Shown here one piece after another: positions 1 to 7,967 of a stretch of DNA of 16,656 nucleotides. Under the pieces are notes generated by a model, which did not search any database, was not told the DNA's origin, and saw nothing but the letters and a program-made list of their open reading frames with translations. The stretch comes from Bacteroidota bacterium (GTDB lineage: Bacteria > Bacteroidota > Bacteroidia > Chitinophagales > Chitinophagaceae): NCBI GenBank assembly GCA_023391015.1, contig JAEWBT010000102.1, forward strand, positions 1 through 16,656, given 5' to 3'. Both the position numbers and the translations under genes were made by a program. How positions within the stretch are numbered: position 1 is the stretch's first letter; the number at the start of each line of letters is the position of its first letter.

Positions 1-1
1 C

Positions 2-472
2 CTCACAGCAGATGTCGCTCCCTTAGCCGCGACCGACCTGGCCATGCTGCGCATCCTGGAAACCGACGGGCGGATTTCGGTAAAAGACCTCGCCGATAAA
101 GTGGCCCTGAGTGCCTCGCCGGTTCATGAGCGGCTGAAACGACTGGAAGCCACCGGTGTGATTAAAAATTACAGCGCCGTGCTCGACGCCCGAAAGCTGG
201 GCAAAAGCCTCATGGTGATTTGCTACGTATCCCTGCAAACACATAGCAAGAAAGCCGGTACGAATTTCATCCAGGCCATCACGGAGATGGATGCCGTAGT
301 GGAATGCCTTACCATTTCCGGCCAGTTTGATTTTATGCTGAAAGTGATCTGCGCGAGTATGGATGATTACTACCACTTCCACGTTCACGAGTTGAGCGCG
401 CTGGAAAACGTAGCCAATGTGCAAAGTACGTTTGTGATGGGGGTGGTAAAGCAAAGCTACCGATTGCTGTAG
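2..472 (+). CDS. Lrp/AsnC-family transcriptional regulator, 5'-truncated
   Basis: The reading frame is open to the left edge of the window, so the start codon lies outside it. The visible product has the Lrp/AsnC layout: an N-terminal winged helix-turn-helix beginning with the typical D-x-x-x-L-R-I-L-E helix, continuing through the RISVKDLA and SASPVHERLKRLE helices, then a C-terminal effector-binding RAM-type alpha/beta domain containing the GQFDFMLKV strand. Lrp proteins are DNA-binding regulators that respond to amino acids or related metabolites; the effector and targets cannot be read from the sequence. The ATG at 44 lies inside the first HTH helix, so starting there would remove part of the DNA-binding domain; I prefer an upstream start. 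It ends with TAG and faces convergently toward the small gene at 781-963. The family call is firm and the role is unknown. Confidence 0.88.
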   Translation, partial: LTADVAPLAATDLAMLRILETDGRISVKDLADKVALSASPVHERLKRLEATGVIKNYSAVLDARKLGKSLMVICYVSLQTHSKKAGTNFIQAITEMDAVVECLTISGQFDFMLKVICASMDDYYHFHVHELSALENVANVQSTFVMGVVKQSYRLL

Positions 473-482
473 CCCTTTGGGC

Positions 483-528
483 GTTGGAGCCTTCGGGCGT
501 TGGACGGCTTCTCGGTTGGAGCCTCCGG
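483..528 (+). repeat. Short direct repeat GTTGGAGCCTYCGG
   Basis: Two copies of GTTGGAGCCT-Y-CGG lie at 483-496 and 515-528, with TTGGACGGC between them. A diverged copy of the same pattern, on the opposite strand, is at 1102-1125 in the spacer between clpX and the 60-aa gene. This looks like degenerate dispersed-repeat sequence and not coding DNA. Confidence 0.45.
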
Positions 529-607
529 CTGTGTTTACAGCGCAAGTTGTTGGGCGTCAACAGCTTGCGGCATTTCCGGAAATTTAAAAATAATGGGCCT
601 GTTTGTA

Positions 608-756
608 AGCCCCGAAGGGGCGTAAGGATTATAGCAATAGGACAACCAGTTCAAGCAGCCCCGAAGGGGCGTAAGGATTATAGACTCTCAAACCTATTTC
701 CCAATAGCCCCGAAGGGGCGTAAGGATTGTGGATATCCTTACGCCCCTTCGGGGCT
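608..756. repeat. REP-like array: three direct copies and one inverted copy
   Basis: The unit GCCCCGAAGGGGCGTAAGG with short flanks occurs at 608-630, 657-679 and 706-728, with an exact 49-bp period, and once inverted at 735-756. Each unit carries its own small dyad, GCCCC-GAA-GGGGC. The spacers are about 26 bp and unrelated. The array fills much of the gene-free stretch between the convergent Lrp gene and the 60-aa gene. It looks like a REP/BIME-type intergenic repeat; no REP-associated transposase is present in this window. Confidence 0.75.
706..756. terminator. 22-bp perfect hairpin, probable bidirectional terminator
   Basis: The third direct copy and the inverted copy of the repeat form a perfect 22-bp stem (706-727 with 735-756) closed by a 7-nt loop (728-734). 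It lies between two convergent genes, where a bidirectional terminator would be expected. There is no clear T-run on either side, so termination is inferred from stem strength and position only. Confidence 0.5.
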
Positions 757-780
757 GATTCTTGGCAATCACACAAAGCT

Positions 781-963
781 TTACCCCAGAAAATCATCCG
801 CCTGTGCCGAATGGTTTCCGGATTTCAGGAAGTTATCCACCATGCCCTGCATCATGGGCGGCAGTTGGCTGGTAATATATTCCTTAATCACTTCCACAGC
901 TTTATGAGCCTGGTCTTCTGTAATACCGGCTTTTTCGGTGAGTTGATCAATGAGTTCGTTCAT
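781..963 (-). CDS. Small helical protein of unknown function (60 aa)
   Basis: It encodes a 60-residue acidic, probably all-helical protein beginning MNELIDQLTEKAGITEDQ, followed by a second amphipathic helix (AVEVIKEYI) and an LPPMMQGMVDNFL helix. Small proteins of this pattern, with a DUF2267/DUF2780-like look, occur in Bacteroidota, but their function is not known to me. A longer in-frame extension to 1128 exists. I chose the ATG at 963 because the extension carries diverged repeat DNA (1102-1125) and a TTCCGGAA palindrome and does not resemble an N-terminal domain. It lies 170 bp downstream of clpX on the same strand, so co-transcription is possible. No promoter was seen. Confidence 0.6.
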   Translation of the reverse strand: MNELIDQLTEKAGITEDQAHKAVEVIKEYITSQLPPMMQGMVDNFLKSGNHSAQADDFLG

Positions 964-1133
964 AAAAGTTGAGGCGACTTTGGAGCGCAATGCGCTTTGG
1001 GTGAAAAAGAAATTTTGACGATAAAGAATGCTGGAAAATTCCGGAAATACGGTGGTCTGAAGCGAAGCTTCAATGTCGATGGCATTCCACAGGCACGAAG
1101 CGCCGTCCAGGCCAAAGGCTCCAACCAAACCGA

Positions 1134-2414
1134 CTACGCTGCTTTCAAGTAATCCAGTTTCGAATGTTCGAGCATTTGTTTGGCATACGCTTCCGTCAGG
1201 CGGAACACACCGCCGTGGTCGGTTTGGGAGGGCATGTCAAACATCGCATCAGTGAGCACCATCTCGCAAATGGCGCGCAGGCCCCGACCGCCGAGCTTGT
1301 ATTCCACCGCTTTGTCTACAAGGTAATCCAGCGCGGCTTCTTCTACTTCCAGGCGAATGCCTTCGTACTGGAACAGCTTTTTATATTGCTTAATCAGCGC
1401 GTTTTTCGGCTCAGTCAGGATGCGGCGCAGCGCGTCGCGGTCCAGCGGGTTCAGGTAAGTCACGATGGGCAAACGACCCAAGAGTTCCGGAATCAAGCCA
1501 AAAGCCCGGAGGTCCTGCGCGTTCACATACTGCAACAAATTGGCGCGGTCGAGATCTTTGGTGCTTTGGATGGCGCGGTAGCCGATAGAAGACGTTTGCA
1601 CGCGGCGGGCAATCATCTTGTCAATACCTTCAAATGCGCCGCCGCAGATAAACAGGATATTGCGCGTATCCACCGCAATCATCTTCTGGTCGGGATGCTT
1701 GCGGCCGCCCTGAGGCGGAACCATCACCTGGCTGCCTTCCAGCAGTTTCAGCATGGCCTGCTGCACGCCTTCGCCGCTCACGTCGCGGGTGATGGATGGG
1801 TTGTCGCCCTTGCGACCGATTTTGTCGATCTCGTCGATGAAAATAATGCCTTTCTGGGCGGCTTCCACGTCATAGTCGGCAGCCTGCAACAGGCGGCTCA
1901 GGATGCTTTCCACGTCTTCGCCCACATAGCCTGCTTCGGTAAAAACGGTGGCGTCCACGATGGCAAACGGAATCTGCAACAGCTTGGCGATGGTGCGGGC
2001 CAGCAGGGTTTTTCCGGTGCCGGTTTCGCCCACCATAATCATGTTGCTTTTCTCAATCTCCACGTCGTCTTCCACGTCTTTTGGCGTTGGGTTCAGAAGG
2101 CGCTTGTAGTGGTTGTAGATGGCAACGGAAAGCACTTTTTTGGCATCTTCCTGCCCAATCACGTAGTCATCCAGAAACGCTTTGATTTCGCGGGGCTTAT
2201 ATACCCGGTGGGTGGTGACATCCAGCTTGGAAGCCTTGTTTTTCTTGCCGGTTCCTTCCGGTTGGGGCAGGGCACCGCTTGCTTCCTGCAACAACTGATG
2301 GGCATTCTCAATGCAGTGGTCACAGATATTGCCTTTGAGGCCGGTAAATAAAATATTGCATTCCGCTTCCGGACGATCACAAAAAGAACAGCTCTTCTCC
2401 GCTTTTCTCGACAT
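1134..2414 (-). CDS. clpX: ATP-dependent Clp protease ATP-binding subunit ClpX
   Basis: ClpX is the AAA+ unfoldase that delivers proteins to ClpP for degradation in the cytoplasm. The 426-aa product is full length for the family. Visible parts in order are: an N-terminal zinc-binding domain with C9-x2-C12 and C31-x2-C34, Walker A GETGTGKT at 129-136, pore loop GYVG at 162-165, Walker B IIFIDEID at 190-197, and sensor-2 GGRGLR at 375-380. The ClpP-docking tripeptide reads IGY (277-279) where E. coli has IGF. The open frame extends upstream to 2534, but the ATG at 2414 puts the zinc domain at the N-terminus as in the family and lies just downstream of a promoter-like element. No clpP is adjacent. 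It follows murF-alr on the same strand with a 126-bp gap. Confidence 0.96.
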   Translation of the reverse strand: MSRKAEKSCSFCDRPEAECNILFTGLKGNICDHCIENAHQLLQEASGALPQPEGTGKKNKASKLDVTTHRVYKPREIKAFLDDYVIGQEDAKKVLSVAIYNHYKRLLNPTPKDVEDDVEIEKSNMIMVGETGTGKTLLARTIAKLLQIPFAIVDATVFTEAGYVGEDVESILSRLLQAADYDVEAAQKGIIFIDEIDKIGRKGDNPSITRDVSGEGVQQAMLKLLEGSQVMVPPQGGRKHPDQKMIAVDTRNILFICGGAFEGIDKMIARRVQTSSIGYRAIQSTKDLDRANLLQYVNAQDLRAFGLIPELLGRLPIVTYLNPLDRDALRRILTEPKNALIKQYKKLFQYEGIRLEVEEAALDYLVDKAVEYKLGGRGLRAICEMVLTDAMFDMPSQTDHGGVFRLTEAYAKQMLEHSKLDYLKAA

Positions 2415-2439
2415 TTCTTTAGATAAAATTTTAGGCCTG

Positions 2440-2447
2440 CAAAGGTA
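2440..2447 (-). promoter_or_regulatory. Candidate Bacteroidota -7 element for clpX
   Basis: Read on the minus strand this is TACCTTTG, a perfect match to the Bacteroidota -7 consensus TAnnTTTG, ending about 25 nt before the clpX ATG. No clear TTTG -33 element is seen at the usual 19-21 nt distance. It also supports the clpX start at 2414, because the longer open frame would place the element inside the gene. Confidence 0.5.
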
Positions 2448-2451
2448 ACCA

Positions 2452-2495
2452 TTCCGGAAAGGGTTTTTCCGGAAATAAAGAACCCGTTTCCGGAA
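2452..2495. repeat. Cluster of three TTCCGGAA palindromes upstream of clpX
   Basis: Three copies of TTCCGGAA begin at 2452, 2467 and 2488, immediately upstream of the candidate clpX -7 element. The copies at 2467 and 2488 are the full TTTCCGGAAA form. GGGTT at 2461-2465 can also pair with AACCC near 2481. This is the densest cluster of the palindrome in the window and could be a binding site, but it may only reflect the genome-wide abundance of the motif. Confidence 0.6.
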
Positions 2496-2540
2496 AACAG
2501 GTTTGGGGCTGGAAAGGCTTTCGATTGTAGTCAAATAGAC

Positions 2541-5072
2541 CTACAATTCATCCAGATAAATCCGCTTCACCCGCTGCGAAATACCGGTGAGGATTTCATA
2601 GGGAATCGTCCCGGCCCAATCCGCTAACAGCGCTGGCGATAGCTCCGGACCAAACACTAACACTTCATCGCCTTCCTTTACAGAAGGAATGTGAGTCACG
2701 TCCAGCATACACATATCCATACACACCGTCCCGACCGTAAACGCTTTTTTGCCACGCACCAGCATATAGGCCTTGCCGTGGCCCAGCGCACGCGGATAGC
2801 CATCGGCGTAGCCAATGCAAACGGTGGCAATCCGCCGGTCTTTTTCACCAACGCCTTTATGACCGTAGGAAACGCCCTCGGCCGCCGGAACGTTCCGAAT
2901 CTGGGCAATGGTAGTGCGCAAGCTGGAAACCGGCTTCAGGGCCAGCTTCCGCGCCGTAGGGTCAATGCCGTACATACCCAGCCCGAGGCGCACCATGTCG
3001 AAATGATACTGTGGGTGACGGGTAATGCCGGAACTGTTGGAAAGATGCAGCAGTGGCGTATCGTGCAAGGCGGCAGAAAGCGCCCCGGCATTGCGCTGGA
3101 AAACAGCAGCCTGGCTATCGGTAAATCCATCTAAGCATTCGTCCTCGGCGCCGGCCAGATGGCTGAAAATACTTTTAACGTAGAGGGTATTATTTCCGGA
3201 AATTTCGGCAATCAGCTTTGGAATGTCTCCTGTGTCAAACCCCAGTCGGTTCATGCCGGTGTTGAGCTTGATATGCACCGGATAGCCCATGATGTCCAGC
3301 GTTTGGGCGGCACGGGTAAAGGCCGCCAGCGAGCGAAAGTTGAAGATTTCCGGCTCCAGGTTCCAGGCAATGATGCGCTCAAAAGACCCTACATCAGGAC
3401 TCATCACCATAATGGGCAGGCGAATGCCTTTTCGTCGCAGGGAAACGCCTTCGTCGGTATAGGCCACGGCGAGGTAATCTACACCCGCATCTTGCAACGC
3501 GCCGGCAATTTCGTGGCTGCCGCTGCCGTAGGCAAAGGCTTTTACCATCGCCATTAAGCGCACCTCTTTGCGCACCATTTTCCGGAAAACGCCGAGGTTT
3601 TCGGTCAGGGCGCCCAGGTCAATGGTGAGGGCGGTGCGGTGCACTTCCTGTTCCAGCAAGGCCACGATGCGTTCAAAGGCAAAGCTGCGCGCACCTTTAA
3701 TGAGAATGGCTTCGTCTTCAAAACGCAGCTGTGGCAAGGCCCGGAAAAAAGCGCTGGTGTTTTCAAAAAAAAGGGTTTCGCCGGCGATTCCATCGTTCAG
3801 AAGTTCCCGGTAGCGAATCAACTCCGGCCCAATCCCGATAAAGGTTTTGAGACCCGCACCGCGCAGCAGCGCCGCCACGGATTGGTAGAGATTTTCCGGT
3901 GCCACGCCCGACTGCAACAAGTCGGAGAGAATCACGGTTTTATGCGGGTGCTGCGGTTGGTTTTGCAAGGCCGTCAGCGCTATGCGCAGCGAGGTGAGGT
4001 CGGAGTTGTAGGCGTCGTTGATAAGCGTGCAATCATGGGTTCCTTTCCGGAATTCCAGCCGCATCGCCACCGGGTGCAGGCGCATCAGCCGCTCCGAAAG
4101 CGTTTCTTCTGCAATACCCAGATGCCGCGCTACGAGCCAGCAGCAAACCGCGTTTTCCAGCGAGGCGTCGTCGTTGAAGGGAATCATCAAAGCGGCGGCT
4201 TCCTCCTGGTTATAGACCGTAAACCGGGTGTGAAAATCTTCCCGCTCTATCTGTGATACGTGCCAGTCGGCCTTTTCGTCACCCAAAACGCTGTAAGAAA
4301 TCACCGTTTTTCCGGAATCTTCCAAATATCCCAACTGCCGGAATGCCGCTGTGATCTCAGGGGAGTCGGCGCAGTAGAAAATAGTTTTGCAATCCCGGAA
4401 AAGCAGCGCTTTTTCCAATGCTTTTTCCAACCGGCTTTCAAACCCCGCCTGATGCGCTTCGCCGAGATTGGTAAAAACACCGATTTCGGGTTTCAGAATG
4501 GCTTCCAGCCGCGCCATTTCGCCCATATTGGAAATGCCGGCTTCAAAAATCGCCAGTTCATACACCGGTTGCAGCAGCCACACTGAAAGTGGCACTCCTA
4601 CCTGCGAATTGTAGCTCTTAGGGCTTCGGACCACTTTTTTATCAGGCGAAAGCAGTTCATACAACCATTCCTTTACCACCGTCTTGCCATTGGATCCGGT
4701 AATGGCCACCACCGGTGCGTTAAACTGCTGCCGCCGATAACGAGCTAAATCCTGCAAAGCTGCTTTCGTGTCGGGAACAAGGATGATTGAAGCATCGGCG
4801 GGTAGCGGCTCGCGGGGCGGGGCCGAAAGCAAAAATGCACGAATGCCTTTGGCATAGGCTTGGGTTAGAAAGTCGCTGCCGCTGCGCTGGCCCCCCGAGA
4901 GGGCGATGAAAAGCGTTTTTTCCGGCACCGTCAGGCTGCTGCGGGTGTCGGTGGAAAGGTCCAGGATTTCTTTCTCGGTAACCGGCGTGGTGGCCCAGGC
5001 ACCACCCGTCGCCCGGCGGATAGTTTCCAGGTTCAAAGGCAGCCAGGAAGAATTTTGGAGCGCCGGACTCAT
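2541..5072 (-). CDS. murF: Bifunctional MurF ligase / alanine racemase fusion
   Basis: This is an 843-aa fusion for peptidoglycan precursor synthesis in the cytoplasm. The MurF half (about 1-475) would add D-Ala-D-Ala to UDP-MurNAc-tripeptide; it shows the Mur ligase P-loop AITGSNGKT (123-131), SYNSQVGVPL (153-162), EAGISNMGEM (177-186) and the C-terminal NDAYNSD motif (352-358). The alanine racemase half (about 478-843) would make D-Ala from L-Ala using PLP; it shows the PLP lysine K511 in VKAFAYGSG, the catalytic tyrosine Y736 in VSYGHK, and GYADGYPR. The fusion links D-Ala production to its use and is typical of Bacteroidota. The ATG directly follows the TAA of the upstream DUF4340-like gene (0-bp gap), which suggests translational coupling. 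An FRK triplet at residues 497-499 is encoded by a TTTCCGGAAA palindrome. Confidence 0.95.
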   Translation of the reverse strand: MSPALQNSSWLPLNLETIRRATGGAWATTPVTEKEILDLSTDTRSSLTVPEKTLFIALSGGQRSGSDFLTQAYAKGIRAFLLSAPPREPLPADASIILVPDTKAALQDLARYRRQQFNAPVVAITGSNGKTVVKEWLYELLSPDKKVVRSPKSYNSQVGVPLSVWLLQPVYELAIFEAGISNMGEMARLEAILKPEIGVFTNLGEAHQAGFESRLEKALEKALLFRDCKTIFYCADSPEITAAFRQLGYLEDSGKTVISYSVLGDEKADWHVSQIEREDFHTRFTVYNQEEAAALMIPFNDDASLENAVCCWLVARHLGIAEETLSERLMRLHPVAMRLEFRKGTHDCTLINDAYNSDLTSLRIALTALQNQPQHPHKTVILSDLLQSGVAPENLYQSVAALLRGAGLKTFIGIGPELIRYRELLNDGIAGETLFFENTSAFFRALPQLRFEDEAILIKGARSFAFERIVALLEQEVHRTALTIDLGALTENLGVFRKMVRKEVRLMAMVKAFAYGSGSHEIAGALQDAGVDYLAVAYTDEGVSLRRKGIRLPIMVMSPDVGSFERIIAWNLEPEIFNFRSLAAFTRAAQTLDIMGYPVHIKLNTGMNRLGFDTGDIPKLIAEISGNNTLYVKSIFSHLAGAEDECLDGFTDSQAAVFQRNAGALSAALHDTPLLHLSNSSGITRHPQYHFDMVRLGLGMYGIDPTARKLALKPVSSLRTTIAQIRNVPAAEGVSYGHKGVGEKDRRIATVCIGYADGYPRALGHGKAYMLVRGKKAFTVGTVCMDMCMLDVTHIPSVKEGDEVLVFGPELSPALLADWAGTIPYEILTGISQRVKRIYLDEL

Positions 5073-6089
5073 TTATTTCCCTAATGTGTCAGTTGTAGCC
5101 TGGGGAAAGAAAATGGCGTGCGGTTGCAGAATTTTCTCAAACATCTGCTGCTGCACCAAGAGCGTGTCTTGTTTATCTAGAACGGCATACTGCCGCTCCG
5201 AATCATACATCTCGCCGTCAATCGTAATTGCGGCACCAAAACCTGTGCGCTGTGTGGCAGCCATAAAATACAATTCTGCTGTGTGGGTGCCTTTGTCTGT
5301 TGTAACGCTGATGGTGGCATAGCGCGGCGCGTGAACAATCAGCGAGTCCATATGATAGGTGCCGTTTACATAGCCTTCCGCGTTAATTTTCCGGAAAAAG
5401 CCGAGGTAATCGCGCAGGCGGGCCGGGTCGGCAGTCACGCCAGGAATGGGCGGGGTGATTTGCAGGCCGTTGCCGCTGGCCGTAATCGTGAAAGAATTTT
5501 CCGGTGCATTTGGGTAGGTTACGGCCACACTGCGGATCTGGTCCGGCGGCGTGTTGAAAAGGGTGCGGTCGCGCCAGTCAGTTAGTTTGGGGCTGTAGCG
5601 CGGCGTCAAAAAACCTTCAAAGCCACGCAGGCTTACGATATAAGGTCGCTTGGCACCTTCCATCAGCATATAGGTATTGTTGAAATCCCGGGCTTCGTTT
5701 CCTACAAAAAAGGTTCGGATTTTCTGGCCGTTCTTGCCGTAGATCTCTACCTTGGTACTGCTCACCGACATGGCCTGCACCACGTTGTTATGTGCAGCCT
5801 GTGACACCGGCCCAATGGCATATTGCCCATGCAAGGCTTGAAAAAGCGTTGCCAGCGAAGCAGGCAACACAGGATACTTGTCGTTCACGCGCCAGCCACT
5901 ATCGGTACGGGTCAGTGTCAGGCTTTCCTCGCGGTTGCTCAGGAAAATCTTAGAAATAGCTGCCGTGTCTTTCACCGTAAACCCGGCTTCGGCACTGCTG
6001 AAAACGCTGTCGTTTTCGCGAATCAAAAAATACCAGGCAAGCGCGCCCAGCACGCCCAGCAACAGGATATATAAAAGGGTCTTACGCAT
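5073..6089 (-). CDS. Membrane-anchored DUF4340-like protein linked to GldG
   Basis: The 338-aa product has one N-terminal membrane segment (about 5-22) followed by a large domain that should lie outside the cytoplasmic membrane. The WRDRTLF motif after a YSPKLTD stretch is characteristic of DUF4340 proteins, which commonly lie next to GldG-type ABC transporter genes. No enzymatic motif is visible, and a structural or accessory role in the GldFG system is inferred from position alone. It begins 42 bp after gldG, and its TAA abuts the murF-alr ATG. The DUF4340 label comes from motif and context recognition, not a search. Confidence 0.75.
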   Translation of the reverse strand: MRKTLLYILLLGVLGALAWYFLIRENDSVFSSAEAGFTVKDTAAISKIFLSNREESLTLTRTDSGWRVNDKYPVLPASLATLFQALHGQYAIGPVSQAAHNNVVQAMSVSSTKVEIYGKNGQKIRTFFVGNEARDFNNTYMLMEGAKRPYIVSLRGFEGFLTPRYSPKLTDWRDRTLFNTPPDQIRSVAVTYPNAPENSFTITASGNGLQITPPIPGVTADPARLRDYLGFFRKINAEGYVNGTYHMDSLIVHAPRYATISVTTDKGTHTAELYFMAATQRTGFGAAITIDGEMYDSERQYAVLDKQDTLLVQQQMFEKILQPHAIFFPQATTDTLGK

Positions 6090-6131
6090 GTCTTTTCTCT
6101 AAAATTTCTTTCCTTTAAACAAAGTCTTTCA

Positions 6132-7877
6132 TCAGGCATTAGTCCGCTGCTCGTAGCGCCGTTTCCGGAAAAACAAATACGCCGAAGCAAAAATCACTAA
6201 CAACGCGAGGGGCAACACAATGTTGAGCGCCTGCCATTTGGGGCGTTCCGTCTTCAGACGCGCGCCGTCGAGCAGCCGCAACCGCGATTCTTTGCTGCGT
6301 GCTTCCAGCGGCGAGCCCGGCTCAGTGAGATATTCCATACAGTTGAGCAAAAACGCTTTGTTGGAAAACCGCACATCGTCGATCGGCCAGTAGCCCAGCT
6401 CCTGCGGGCCCCGTTTTTCGGAAACCTGATTGAGGAAAATATTGGCATCGCCCACCAGGATAACGGCTCCGCTGGTGTCGGATGCAGCTTTGAAAGGGCG
6501 CTTAATCTGCTCGCTAAGCATTTGCAAAACCGCTTGCGGCAGGCGGCCTTCAAAGGCAGACCGGAATTTTCCTTCCAGCAGAACCGCCGTCGGACCGTAG
6601 GGCTTGTTGTAAAGTTCAGGGCGCGTTTTATAGCGCAGGCTCGAAAGCGATATCCGGGCCGGGATGGCCGTGGTGCGGCTGCGGGGCGAAGATTCCAGCA
6701 AGATGGTTTTCGTTACGTCCGGCGTGGCAATCGTGTCGATGGTGCTGGCAAAAAGACTCAGGATGCCATCCATGTTGTTGACCACCGGGTGGGTGCTGGT
6801 GGGCACAAATAGCGGAAAAAACGGCCACGGGCGGCGGTCAATTTGGGGCTGCCCGTTGAGCTCTCCCACGGTGACCGGAATGCGCACACAGCGAATGTCT
6901 TCCACCAGATTGGCATTGAGCCGTGCACCCCAGCGAAACAAGAGGTCATCGAGGCCCAGGTCGCGGTCGGTGGCCAGGATGGCTTCGCTCACGGCGAGGC
7001 TGTCGAGCGAGGCGGTGTTTTGGTCAATCGCCATCAGCACGCGGCCACCGCCCAGCACATACTGATCGAGTTTATATTTGTCTTTGTCACTGAACGGAAC
7101 CGTGGGCTGAACGATAATCACTGCCTTGTAGGCCGCCGGGATAAACAGGTTTTGGGTCAGATCAAAAGTGTCTATTTTATAAAACTGCGGCAGGGTATTG
7201 AGCAGGTCAAACGTCCGGAAATCAAGCGCTTCGCCGTTGCCCACGAGGTAGGCCACTTCGGGCCGCACGGCGCGGTCGAGCAGGTAGATGGCGCGGGCCA
7301 GTTTGTACTCCAGCTGCGACTCCGAATAGTTCAGTACCTCCGCGCGGTTCATACCCTGGTGGTTATCCAGCAGCGAAACGGTGATTTCTTTGCCGCCATA
7401 AGCCAGGTGGACATAGGGAAACAGAATGTTTTCGGTGTAGCTGTCGCCGTTTTCGCCTTCGCCAAACGGAATGCCGACAATGCCTTTCTGCGCCAGCTGC
7501 TGCGCGATTTTGGCTTTCTCGTCGTCGGAAGAAACGCCGGAAAAAGGGTTTTGAAAACGGTATAAAATCTTGCCGCCGGTTACGCTCCGGAACGACTCCA
7601 ACCGGTCGCGCGTGGCATCGGCCAAGCGCTGAAAATCGGCCCCCATCCGGTCGTTTTGCAGGTAGATGGTAAACACTGCCGCATCGTCCACCGTGCCGAG
7701 CAGCTTTTTAGTGGCCGGCGAAAGGGTAAAGCGTTTTTCTGCCGTCAGGTCGAAGCCGTAGTGAAAGCGAACGGCCAGCGCGTTGATGGCCACAAGAATG
7801 CCTACCAATAAAAGGATGCGCAGCAATGCACCGCGGTTGCGGGCGGCAGTTTTGGAAGAAACAGGAGCAGCAGACAC
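6132..7877 (-). CDS. gldG: Gliding-motility-associated ABC transporter substrate-binding protein GldG
   Basis: The 581-aa product has the GldG layout: an N-terminal membrane helix (about 19-37), the conserved segment FDLTAEKRFTLSP just after it, a large periplasmic domain with the GGGRVLMAIDQ segment, and a C-terminal membrane helix (about 547-568) ending in a basic tail. GldG works with the permease GldF and the ATPase GldA; in flavobacteria these are linked to gliding and type IX secretion, though their exact role is debated. The start is GTG: no ATG lies in frame before the conserved N-terminus. It lies 90 bp downstream of gldF. The FRK in the C-terminal tail is encoded by a TTTCCGGAAA copy (around 6163). 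Confidence 0.92.
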   Translation of the reverse strand: MSAAPVSSKTAARNRGALLRILLLVGILVAINALAVRFHYGFDLTAEKRFTLSPATKKLLGTVDDAAVFTIYLQNDRMGADFQRLADATRDRLESFRSVTGGKILYRFQNPFSGVSSDDEKAKIAQQLAQKGIVGIPFGEGENGDSYTENILFPYVHLAYGGKEITVSLLDNHQGMNRAEVLNYSESQLEYKLARAIYLLDRAVRPEVAYLVGNGEALDFRTFDLLNTLPQFYKIDTFDLTQNLFIPAAYKAVIIVQPTVPFSDKDKYKLDQYVLGGGRVLMAIDQNTASLDSLAVSEAILATDRDLGLDDLLFRWGARLNANLVEDIRCVRIPVTVGELNGQPQIDRRPWPFFPLFVPTSTHPVVNNMDGILSLFASTIDTIATPDVTKTILLESSPRSRTTAIPARISLSSLRYKTRPELYNKPYGPTAVLLEGKFRSAFEGRLPQAVLQMLSEQIKRPFKAASDTSGAVILVGDANIFLNQVSEKRGPQELGYWPIDDVRFSNKAFLLNCMEYLTEPGSPLEARSKESRLRLLDGARLKTERPKWQALNIVLPLALLVIFASAYLFFRKRRYEQRTNA

Positions 7878-7967
7878 TATTGTAAAAAGAAGAATGCGGT
7901 TTTCTAAGGGCCGGAACAGCGCGATGCGGCTGAAATTTCCGGAATTTTTTAAAAAAGAATCCTAACG

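Noticed and set aside
44..46. ATG at 44 as the true start of the Lrp-type regulator
   Set aside because: It would cut into the first helix of the DNA-binding domain, and the frame stays open to the window edge.
608..756. Possible CRISPR array (regular repeats and spacers)
   Set aside because: There are only three direct copies, the repeat core has its own short palindrome, one copy is inverted, spacers are about 26 bp, and no cas genes are near. It fits a REP/BIME-type repeat better.
964..1128. Longer 115-aa version of the 60-aa small protein
   Set aside because: The extension contains repeat-like DNA and a TTCCGGAA copy and gives no recognisable N-terminal domain. It is not fully excluded.
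1164..2351. 395-aa plus-strand open frame antisense to clpX
   Set aside because: It overlaps a clear ClpX on the other strand, is rich in His, Val and Phe in the way antisense translations are, and shows no recognisable domain.
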